From Bacillota bacterium (lineage in GTDB: Bacteria > Bacillota > Dethiobacteria > DTU022 > UBA8154): a stretch of 35,486 bases of DNA. Under the pieces are notes generated by a model. That model worked only from the letters and a program-made list of their open reading frames with translations. It was not told the DNA's origin and did not search any database. Each line of letters starts with the position of its first letter. The stretch's first letter is position 1. Made by a program: the position numbers and the translations under genes. The stretch covers positions 1 to 35,486 of the forward strand of contig JAKORA010000171.1 in NCBI GenBank assembly GCA_029778075.1. The letters run 5' to 3'. Below are positions 28,098 through 35,486 of the stretch, one piece after another.

Positions 28098-29051
28098 GTG
28101 ACAGGCTTGAAAATACTTTTTTTAGGAACAAGTTCTTTTGCCGTTCCTTCGCTGAGGGTTCTGTCTGAAAATATTAAACAGCTAGCAGTAGTTACCAGGC
28201 CTGACCGCCCGGCAGGGAGGGGGAGGCGCCTTACGGCCACGCCGGTAAAGGAGGAAGCTCTAAAATATAACCTGGAGCTTTTCCAGCCTGATAATCATGA
28301 AGGTCTCTTGCAGGTACTCCAAACTGTAAATCCACAGGTGCTGGTTAATGTGGCCTTTGGAATGTTTTTAAAACCTGCTGTTCTAAATTTTCCTCCAATG
28401 GGATGCATTAACCTTCATCCTTCACTGCTTCCGGCTTACCGCGGCGCGGCTCCCATTCAGAGAGCCCTGATGGCGGGTGAAAAGAGCACCGGTGTTACGG
28501 TTTTATATATGACTTCACGGCTGGATGCCGGGGATATTATTATGCAGGAGAAAACGGAGATTGACCCTGAAGAAAATTTTGGTGAGCTTCATGACCGGCT
28601 GGCAGAGCTTGGTTCAAAGGTCTTGCTGAAGGCTCTCGAACTTGTGGCACAGGGGAAAGCTCCACGGCGTCCCCAGGAGGAGGACAAGGCCACATTTGCT
28701 CCGCCAATTACCAGGGAAGAAGAAGCCATTTCCTGGTCCAAACCGGCGGTTTCCATTCATAACCTGGTTCGCGCCCTTAGTCCTGTTCCCGGGGCTTATA
28801 CAGGTTACCGCGGCAAGCGCTTGAAAGTCTGGAGGACCTCGCTGACAGATAAGCCGCCGGAGAGCCCGGCTGTCGATTACCTCTCTCTGCCTCCCGGAAC
28901 TGTATGTTCAGTAGACAAGGGTTATGCCGAGGTTGTTACCGGTCAGAATACGCTTAAACTCCTGGAAGTGCAGTTGGAAGGAAAAAGAAGAATGAGCATG
29001 GGGGATTTTTTAAAGGGTTACAGTGTGAAGGTAGGCGAAAGATTTGAATGA
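28098..29051 (+). CDS. fmt: Methionyl-tRNA formyltransferase
   Basis: LKILFLGTSSFAVPSLRVL, NLHPSLLPAYRGAAPIQRALMAGEKSTGVTVLYMTSRLDAGDII. GTG 28098 preferred over the track start at 27972, which lies inside def. Confidence 0.97.
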   Translation: MTGLKILFLGTSSFAVPSLRVLSENIKQLAVVTRPDRPAGRGRRLTATPVKEEALKYNLELFQPDNHEGLLQVLQTVNPQVLVNVAFGMFLKPAVLNFPPMGCINLHPSLLPAYRGAAPIQRALMAGEKSTGVTVLYMTSRLDAGDIIMQEKTEIDPEENFGELHDRLAELGSKVLLKALELVAQGKAPRRPQEEDKATFAPPITREEEAISWSKPAVSIHNLVRALSPVPGAYTGYRGKRLKVWRTSLTDKPPESPAVDYLSLPPGTVCSVDKGYAEVVTGQNTLKLLEVQLEGKRRMSMGDFLKGYSVKVGERFE

Positions 29052-29820
29052 AATTGTCCCGGTCGGCACGAAAACCAAGAAGAGGACTTTTTTGGGCCTG
29101 TTGCTGGTAGCGCTGTTATTTTTGCTGTTTACAGCCCTGTACCTTTTACTTGCGGCCAGCGACCGCTATGCAGCCTTCTCGCGCAGTGTGTTTATGGGTC
29201 TGACCATATCGGCGCTGCTCTTCAACCTGCTTTTTTGCCTTGGTTTACTGGCCATAGTGTTAACAATACTGCAAAAGCGAACCTTTCCCTTACTGCGGTG
29301 GTCAATAGAAAAAACCCTGCTTTTGCTCTATCCTTTTGTTCTGCAAATGGGGCGCTTTATGCATATTACCCAGGAAAAGATCCAACGCTCTTTTATCGAA
29401 GTCAACAACCAGCTGGTTAAAGCCCGTCCCATGCAAATAAAGGCCAATGAGCTTTTAGTGCTCCTTCCCCATTGCCTGCAAAATGACAGGTGCACTTATA
29501 AAATTACACGTAACGTTACTAACTGCCGGCGCTGTGGAAACTGCCAGCTGCCGGAGATTCTTTCCCTTGCCTCCGGCAGGGGGTTCAGAGTCGAGGTGGT
29601 GACTGGCGGTACCCTGGCCCGTCGTGCCGTAGAAGAATACAGGCCGCAGGCTGTCGTAGCGGTGGCATGCGAGCGGGACCTCTCCAGCGGAGTTCTGGAC
29701 AGTTTTCCCCTGCCTGTTCTGGGTGTTTTAAATGAACGGCCCCAGGGACCCTGCTTTAATACCAGGGTTGATCTAGCGGCACTGCGAGAATCAATTGATT
29801 TTTTTCTGGGAAAACAATAA
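29044..29820 (+). CDS. DUF116 family membrane protein
   Basis: Two N-terminal TM segments, then LLPHCLQNDRCTYKITRNVTNCRRCGNCQLPEILSLA...GGTLARRAVEEYRPQAVVAVACERDLSSGV. Confidence 0.85.
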   Translation: MNEIVPVGTKTKKRTFLGLLLVALLFLLFTALYLLLAASDRYAAFSRSVFMGLTISALLFNLLFCLGLLAIVLTILQKRTFPLLRWSIEKTLLLLYPFVLQMGRFMHITQEKIQRSFIEVNNQLVKARPMQIKANELLVLLPHCLQNDRCTYKITRNVTNCRRCGNCQLPEILSLASGRGFRVEVVTGGTLARRAVEEYRPQAVVAVACERDLSSGVLDSFPLPVLGVLNERPQGPCFNTRVDLAALRESIDFFLGKQ

Positions 29821-29839
29821 CTGAAGGGGTGTATGTACA

Positions 29840-30529
29840 GTGTGGTTTTTTGATTCGGGATTTATCATTTTTGTAATTCCCGCCATGATCTTCGCCCTGT
29901 ACGCACAGAATAAAGTAAGAAGTGTTTACGACCATTACAGCAGAATATCTTCCGGGAAAAGGCTGAAAGGCGCGGAGGTGGCCCGCATGCTTCTTGACCA
30001 AAAGGGCTTGGAGAATATCAAGGTTCTCCAGACCGAGGGGAACCTGACGGATCATTATGATCCGCGAGCCGGCGTTGTCAGGCTTTCTCCGCAAGTGTAC
30101 AACGGCAACTCTCTGGCCGCTCTTGGCATTGCCGCCCATGAGGTCGGCCATGCCGTGCAGCATAGCAGCGGATATTTCCCTCTCGGGATCCGCAACTCGA
30201 TCGTTCCCCTGGCAAATTTTGGCTCACGCGCTGCTTTCCCTCTTTTTTTCATCGGGCTTATTTTTGGCGGGGAGATGGGCTCACTGCTAATGTCTGCGGG
30301 GATTGCGATATTTTTATTCGCCGTTTTATTCCAAACTATTACGATGCCGGTAGAGTTCAACGCCAGTAGAAGGGCGGTAGCTTTATTGGAAGACGGCGGC
30401 TATTTATCAGGAGAAGAGATCACCGGAGCAAAACAGGTTCTGCACGCGGCTGCTTTAACGTATGTCGCTGCCACGGCCGTTGCCCTGGCCCATCTGTTCC
30501 GTTTGCTCCTGTTAAGGGGGAGAGAATGA
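29840..30529 (+). CDS. YugP-family zinc metallopeptidase (membrane)
   Basis: DHYDPRAGVVRLSPQVYNGNSLAALGIAAHEVGHAVQH (HExxH), TM segments, VEFNASRRAVALLEDGGYL. Confidence 0.93.
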   Translation: MWFFDSGFIIFVIPAMIFALYAQNKVRSVYDHYSRISSGKRLKGAEVARMLLDQKGLENIKVLQTEGNLTDHYDPRAGVVRLSPQVYNGNSLAALGIAAHEVGHAVQHSSGYFPLGIRNSIVPLANFGSRAAFPLFFIGLIFGGEMGSLLMSAGIAIFLFAVLFQTITMPVEFNASRRAVALLEDGGYLSGEEITGAKQVLHAAALTYVAATAVALAHLFRLLLLRGRE

Positions 30530-30570
30530 TTCCGTTCTCCCCCCAAATGCTTTAATAAAAAGGGGTATTT

Positions 30571-31221
30571 ATGATGCTTACTCTTTTGCTGCTGCTTTTT
30601 TTCTGGCCTCTAGCTCTTTTTTTGATTGTAAACCTGCTGTTCTTACCTTTCCAGTTTGCCGTCTATTCTATTTTTAATATTTTTACCGTACCCTTCCAGC
30701 TTGTCAAAATAGCCCTGAACAAACAGTTGAGGGTTAACCATGCTCTGGAGCATGCCACCATCAATGTCATTGAGGAGCACCTGGGGTGCCTTAACATAGC
30801 CGGCCTGGGGCAGGACAACGGTTTCATCATCCAGGGGCCGGTTGATGCTTATATCGTGGAAGAGGCTGCCAGGGCAGGCCTGGCTCGCCTCCGTAGGGGA
30901 GAGAAAAATCTGGCGATCCACAGGCGCTGTGGCACTAGTATGCTGGCGGCAAATTTTATTTCGTCTGTTTTAATAATCTTTCTTTTATGGAGTTTTGGCT
31001 ATTTTGGCATCTTTTATATTGTAGCGGCACTGCTGGCGGCACAAATTTTGGGCCCTTACCTGGGTTGGGTTTTTCAAAAATATATTACAACATCCGCCGA
31101 TGTGGAGGGGATGGAAATAGTTGCTGTGGAGGGGAACCCTCTGCCGCAGAGCTTTTTTTGGGGCTTTGCCCCCCTGCCGAGGCGCTATTTTGTCCGTACT
31201 CGCAAACTGTATTATATCTGA
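30571..31221 (+). CDS. DUF6391-type membrane protein
   Basis: LRVNHALEHATINVIEEHLGCLNIAGLGQDNGFIIQG; N- and C-terminal TM segments. Confidence 0.75.
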   Translation: MMLTLLLLLFFWPLALFLIVNLLFLPFQFAVYSIFNIFTVPFQLVKIALNKQLRVNHALEHATINVIEEHLGCLNIAGLGQDNGFIIQGPVDAYIVEEAARAGLARLRRGEKNLAIHRRCGTSMLAANFISSVLIIFLLWSFGYFGIFYIVAALLAAQILGPYLGWVFQKYITTSADVEGMEIVAVEGNPLPQSFFWGFAPLPRRYFVRTRKLYYI

Positions 31222-31236
31222 GCAGGAGTTGAGTTC

Positions 31237-32619
31237 ATGGCGTCTTCAACAATTAGCAGAACATCACCTTTAACGGCATTTAAAGCCAGGGAGGCAGCGC
31301 TGGAGATATTAAAAGAGGTTGAGGAAAAAGGGGCATATTTAAACCTCGTTTTAAACAGGCTCCTTTCCAGGCACTCTTTTCCCAGTGCGGAGAGAACTCT
31401 TTTAACGGAACTCTCTTACGGTGTTATCCAGAGATTGAACACACTGGACTGGGTAATAACCCTTTACCTGACACATCCCCTGGAGAAATTAACTCCCTGG
31501 GTGCGGAACATATTAAGGCTCGGGGCTTACCAACTGCTTTACCTGGAGCGTGTTCCGGATTCCGCAGCCGTCGATGAATCGGTAAAGCTGGCACACCGGT
31601 ATGGCCACAAGGGCGTTGCCGGCCTTGTTAATGCCGTTCTGAGAAAAATAAGCGCCTCCAAAGAGACCCTTCCCTGGCCGGAGCGGGATAAGGATCCCGG
31701 GCTCTACCTTTCCCTGCGCTATTCCTACCCTCTCTGGATGGTACAGAGATGGCTGAAAAATATGGGTTTTGCTGAAACGGAAGCATTTTGTGCTGCCGGT
31801 AACCAGGTGCCTCCGCTGACTGTGCGCGTTAACACCCTGCGTCTTTCTAAAAATGAGCTGAAAAGGACGTTGGCGCGAGAAGGTGTTGAAGCGACGGACT
31901 GCCGTTATGCGGTAGACGGTCTGGAGTTAAAGCTTTCCGGGCGGCTGACGGATCTGGAGGGTTTCCGTGAAGGGCTTTTTCAGGTCCAGGGAGAAGCCTC
32001 GATGCTGGCAGCCCCTCTTTTAAACCCGCAGCCTGGAGAGACCGTCCTGGACCTGTGCAGCGCTCCCGGGGGTAAAACAGCCCACATGGCCGCCCTGATG
32101 CAAAATCAGGGAGAGATCGTAGCCGCTGACCTTTACCCTCACCGGCTCAAGCTGGTGGAGGAGACAGCCAAAAAGCAGATGATTAGTATTATTCGCACGG
32201 AAAAGCTGGATGGACGCTCTCTGCCGCCGGATAAAAAAGGGGCTTTCCAGCGCGTGCTGCTTGATGTCCCCTGTTCGGGCCACGGTGTAATCCGGCGCAA
32301 AGGAGATCTTAAATGGAGACGTAAGCCTGAGGACATCGCCTCTCTTTCCATGCTCCAGTTGCAGCTGCTAAAAGAGGCTTTTAAAGCGCTGAGCCCCGGA
32401 GGGGTCCTGTTATACAGTGCCTGCACTATTGAGCCCGAGGAGACGACAAATGTTATTGAGACCTTTTTGGCGCAGGAACCCTCGGCACAGCCGGCGATGC
32501 TTTCGCCACTTTTACCTGCTGAATTGCGGAGTGAAGAAAAAATTCAAGGGAGAATTTTTCTCTGGCCCCACAAGCATAATCTTGACGGGTTTTTTCTGGC
32601 CCGTATAAGGAAAAAATAG
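31237..32619 (+). CDS. rsmB: 16S rRNA (cytosine-5)-methyltransferase RsmB
   Basis: NusB-like N-terminus (AREAALEILKEVEEKGAYLNLVLNRLL), VLDLCSAPGGKTAHMAALMQNQGEIVAADLYPHRL, LLDVPCSGHGVIRRKGDLKWRR, LLYSACTIEPEE. Confidence 0.97.
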   Translation: MASSTISRTSPLTAFKAREAALEILKEVEEKGAYLNLVLNRLLSRHSFPSAERTLLTELSYGVIQRLNTLDWVITLYLTHPLEKLTPWVRNILRLGAYQLLYLERVPDSAAVDESVKLAHRYGHKGVAGLVNAVLRKISASKETLPWPERDKDPGLYLSLRYSYPLWMVQRWLKNMGFAETEAFCAAGNQVPPLTVRVNTLRLSKNELKRTLAREGVEATDCRYAVDGLELKLSGRLTDLEGFREGLFQVQGEASMLAAPLLNPQPGETVLDLCSAPGGKTAHMAALMQNQGEIVAADLYPHRLKLVEETAKKQMISIIRTEKLDGRSLPPDKKGAFQRVLLDVPCSGHGVIRRKGDLKWRRKPEDIASLSMLQLQLLKEAFKALSPGGVLLYSACTIEPEETTNVIETFLAQEPSAQPAMLSPLLPAELRSEEKIQGRIFLWPHKHNLDGFFLARIRKK

Positions 32620-32697
32620 GAAAAATTGACGTCCGTTGCTTTTCAGGGTTGTTTTTGTTATACTTACTTCAAAGGTGAGAATGATGAGGGGAAGAGG

Positions 32698-33435
32698 ATG
32701 TTAAAGTTTGTTGTCCGGTCTCATCCGGGGTGTGTCCGTCAAAAAAACGAAGATCGTTTTTACGTTCCTCCTGAAAGCGGGCTGCCCGTTTTTGCTGTAG
32801 CGGATGGTATGGGCGGTCATGTTGCCGGTGAAGTGGCCAGTTCCATGGCAATAGATACGCTGGAAAAGAACTTTTCCGCTTTAACCGAAAATTTCTCTCA
32901 TTACGATATGAACCAAATCAAAAAATATTTGGAAAATACTATTCACGAGGCTAATGAAAACATTATAAACATGCAGCTCCGGAAACCCGAATTAAAGGGT
33001 ATGGGTACCACGCTCACCGCAGCTGTTTTTTTAAACAATAATTTGTTAACCGGACATGTGGGCGACAGTCAGGCTCACCTTTTTAATAAATCGGGGCATG
33101 TGCAGATTACCGAAGACCATTCCGTAGTAATGGAGCTCCTAAAAAATGGAGAGATAAAACCCCACGAAGTATATAACCATCCGCAGCGGAATTTTCTTAC
33201 AAGGGCACTGGGGACAGCATCCTCATTAAAAATTGATTTTAATATCACTACTGTCAGCCCGGGGGATTATATACTGCTGTGTACGGATGGGCTGACTATT
33301 ATGCTTAGACCGGCTGAAATAAAGGAAATAATTATGCAATGCAAAGATCTTGAATCTGCGGCAAACGAGCTTGTCGGCAGGGCCAATGCCTTGGGGGGGC
33401 CGGATAATATCACTTTTGTGCTAATTAATTACTAG
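32698..33435 (+). CDS. PP2C-family serine/threonine phosphatase (PrpC/Stp type)
   Basis: VVRSHPGCVRQKNEDRF, AVADGMGGHVAGEVAS, TGHVGDSQAHLF, CTDGLTIMLRPAEI. ATG 32698 preferred. Confidence 0.97.
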   Translation: MLKFVVRSHPGCVRQKNEDRFYVPPESGLPVFAVADGMGGHVAGEVASSMAIDTLEKNFSALTENFSHYDMNQIKKYLENTIHEANENIINMQLRKPELKGMGTTLTAAVFLNNNLLTGHVGDSQAHLFNKSGHVQITEDHSVVMELLKNGEIKPHEVYNHPQRNFLTRALGTASSLKIDFNITTVSPGDYILLCTDGLTIMLRPAEIKEIIMQCKDLESAANELVGRANALGGPDNITFVLINY

Positions 33436-33440
33436 GAAAG

Positions 33441-35330
33441 GTGAAAAAGATAGTGAAAGAAATACGGGGCAGGCTCTTGGGGAATCGCTATAAAATAGTT
33501 GAAAATATCGGTGAAGGCGGAATGGCCAGGGTTTACCGGGGGATAGACACTAAATTAAACCGCCCGGTTGCCATTAAGGTCCTTTATGAGCAGTTTGCTG
33601 CTGACCCCGATTTTTTACGCCGCTTTAAACAGGAAGCAAAATCGGCCGCCAGACTTTCTCATCCCAATATCGTCAACATTTATGATGAAGGGGAAGAGAG
33701 CGGTCTTCACTATATTGTCATGGAGTATGTGAACGGATGTACTTTAAAAGATCTTATCCAGCGTGACGAAAGGCTCAATCCCGAGGAAGCGGTGCAGATT
33801 CTCATACAGATATGTGATGCTCTGGCGCATGCCCACAGTCAAAACGTTATTCACCGCGATATCAAGCCTCAAAATATAATGTTGACCGGCGAAGGAAGGG
33901 TTAAGGTCGCCGATTTTGGTATCGCCAGGGCTGCTGCTGACGCGACCATTACATATGGCCGGTCTCTTTTAGGTTCTGTTTATTATTCATCTCCGGAACA
34001 GGCCAGGGGAAGCTCTACTGATCCAAAATCTGATGTTTATTCACTGGGCGTTCTTTTCTACGAAATGCTGACGGGTGTTGTGCCTTTTTCCGGTGAAAGC
34101 CCTATTTCGATTGCTTTAAAGCACCTCCAGGAAGACGTTGTTCCACCGGGCAAATTGGTTCCGGAGTTGCCTGCCGCTTTGGAGGAAATTGTTCTTAAAG
34201 CCATGCATAAAGACCGGCAGTTACGTTATAACAGCGCCTCGGAGCTCAGAAGCGATCTGGAAGGCTGGCTGGTAAGCGGGGACAGGAGAAATTATGCCGG
34301 CAGCCTCCATTTCCAGAGGCCTTCTCTTTCTGAGCGGCCGGGAAAGCCGCTTAAGGAGTCTAACAAGGAGCAGGAAGGAAAGATGAAAAAAAAGCCCCGT
34401 TCTTTAAAAAAGGCTATGTTTTACGTAGCTGTGGTGGTGTTTCTTATTTTAGCCGCTTATTGGGGCTATGGTTTGCTTTACGATTTCCTTGTTGTTCCGG
34501 AGGTTAAAGTGCCGAAGCTAACCGGTTTGAGCCTGGAGGAGGCCGAAAAGGAGCTTGCCTCTTTGGGGCTTGGTTGTAATGTTATAAGAGAAGAGTATAA
34601 CGATAACGTACCGGCCAATCATGTTATTTTTCAGGAAACCCCGGCGCAGAGAAGTGTTCGTAAAGGAAGAGTAATCGATCTGGTTATCAGCCTGGGGCCG
34701 GAATATGTAGAAGTCCCTTATTTGGTCGGCAAAACAGAGCTGGAATCCAGGTTGATCTTGACCGATCTGGGATTAAATATGACGCTTGATTATGAGTACA
34801 GTGATGATATTAGCCCCGGTTATATTATCAGGCAGGATCCAGGTAAGGATTTTCATTTGAACAAGGGAGACACCGTGCATGTTGTGGTGAGTGAAGGGAA
34901 AAGGCCGTTTCCCCTGCGGAATTTCCGGGACTGGTCACTGGAAGATGCCCAGGAGTGGCTTAATATTTACGGATTGGTTCTGGACAGGGTGGACGAGGAA
35001 TACTCAGAAGAAGTTGCTGAGGGTTATGTAATATCACAGTTTCCGGCTGCGGGCGAGATGGTCCAGGCGGGGGATTCTGTGGTCCTTGTCGTCAGTAAGG
35101 GGAGAGAACCTGGAACATACAGCAGTTACAAGATTAATGTCACCCCGCAGGTTCCGCCGGGGCAGCGTATTAAAATTTATATTGAAGATGAAGAAGGAAC
35201 AAAAGTCGTTTTTGAGGGAATATACCAGGGCGGCACAATTCATGCCCGTGGAATAGGCTCAGGCAAACTTGTCGTGATGGAGCTGAGAGACGAGGAATAC
35301 CATATTATAGATATCAAAAATTTTCCTTGA
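33441..35330 (+). CDS. prkC: PASTA-domain Ser/Thr protein kinase (PrkC/StkP type)
   Basis: Kinase motifs IGEGGMARVYRG, VIHRDIKPQNIML, VADFGIARA; TM segment; three PASTA repeats (VKVPKLTGLSLEEAEKELASLGL..., VEVPYLVGKTELESRLILTDLGL..., FPLRNFRDWSLEDAQEWLNIYGL...). Confidence 0.97.
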   Translation: MKKIVKEIRGRLLGNRYKIVENIGEGGMARVYRGIDTKLNRPVAIKVLYEQFAADPDFLRRFKQEAKSAARLSHPNIVNIYDEGEESGLHYIVMEYVNGCTLKDLIQRDERLNPEEAVQILIQICDALAHAHSQNVIHRDIKPQNIMLTGEGRVKVADFGIARAAADATITYGRSLLGSVYYSSPEQARGSSTDPKSDVYSLGVLFYEMLTGVVPFSGESPISIALKHLQEDVVPPGKLVPELPAALEEIVLKAMHKDRQLRYNSASELRSDLEGWLVSGDRRNYAGSLHFQRPSLSERPGKPLKESNKEQEGKMKKKPRSLKKAMFYVAVVVFLILAAYWGYGLLYDFLVVPEVKVPKLTGLSLEEAEKELASLGLGCNVIREEYNDNVPANHVIFQETPAQRSVRKGRVIDLVISLGPEYVEVPYLVGKTELESRLILTDLGLNMTLDYEYSDDISPGYIIRQDPGKDFHLNKGDTVHVVVSEGKRPFPLRNFRDWSLEDAQEWLNIYGLVLDRVDEEYSEEVAEGYVISQFPAAGEMVQAGDSVVLVVSKGREPGTYSSYKINVTPQVPPGQRIKIYIEDEEGTKVVFEGIYQGGTIHARGIGSGKLVVMELRDEEYHIIDIKNFP

Positions 35331-35364
35331 TGCCGCAGAGACCATAAAACGAGGGGGAGTATTA

Positions 35365-35486
35365 CTGCAAGGACGTATTGTAAAAGCAAAAGGAGGGTTT
35401 TACTTTGTTTATGACCTCCAGGGGGAGAGCCTCTGCTGCCGGGCCAGGGGTCGGTTTAAAGAAGCAGGCATTGATCTGATGGTAGG
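35365..35486 (+). CDS. rsgA: 5' end of ribosome small-subunit GTPase RsgA (truncated by window end), probable CTG start
   Basis: Frame from 35365: (L)QGRIVKAKGGFYFVYDLQGESLCCRARGRFKEAGIDLMVG, matching the RsgA N-terminal OB fold; SD gagggggag 5 nt upstream; expected position after prkC. Confidence 0.8.
   Translation, partial: MQGRIVKAKGGFYFVYDLQGESLCCRARGRFKEAGIDLMV

Overview
The window is a Gram-positive, Firmicutes-type (Clostridia/Peptococcaceae-like) chromosomal segment, almost all coding and mostly on the + strand. It joins two conserved housekeeping neighbourhoods. Block 1 (about 0.5-15.1 kb) carries a parvulin PPIase, a YlmC/YmxH PRC-barrel protein, an NrdD-like protein, pgeF, an HlyD-like protein, yggS, sepF, yggT, ylmH, divIVA, an Ile T-box, ileS, a DUF5665-type protein, a DksA/TraR-type zinc finger protein, lspA, an RluD-family gene and pyrR. 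Block 2 (about 16-35.5 kb) carries rqcH (-), a Ca2+ P-type ATPase, yicC, remA, gmk, rpoZ, coaBC, a SpoIIM-like gene (-), priA, def, fmt, DUF116, YugP, DUF6391, rsmB, a PP2C phosphatase, a PASTA kinase and the start of rsgA. The blocks meet at an accessory-looking junction (about 15.1-16.0 kb) holding a small orphan minus-strand gene and a roughly 383-bp element with terminal inverted repeats; a related repeat lies at the left edge of the window. I see no CRISPR, rRNA, tRNA, transposase, phage or defence genes. The observations most worth checking are: (1) an ATP-cone/NrdD homologue that appears to lack the glycyl-radical C-terminus and probably the active-site Cys; (2) the MITE-like repeat family; (3) the isolated small gene with its own promoter, Shine-Dalgarno and terminator; (4) the structured remA leader with a possible upstream ORF; (5) three uncharacterised putative metalloproteins or membrane proteins between fmt and rsmB. 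All family calls come from reading the translations by eye, with no database search.
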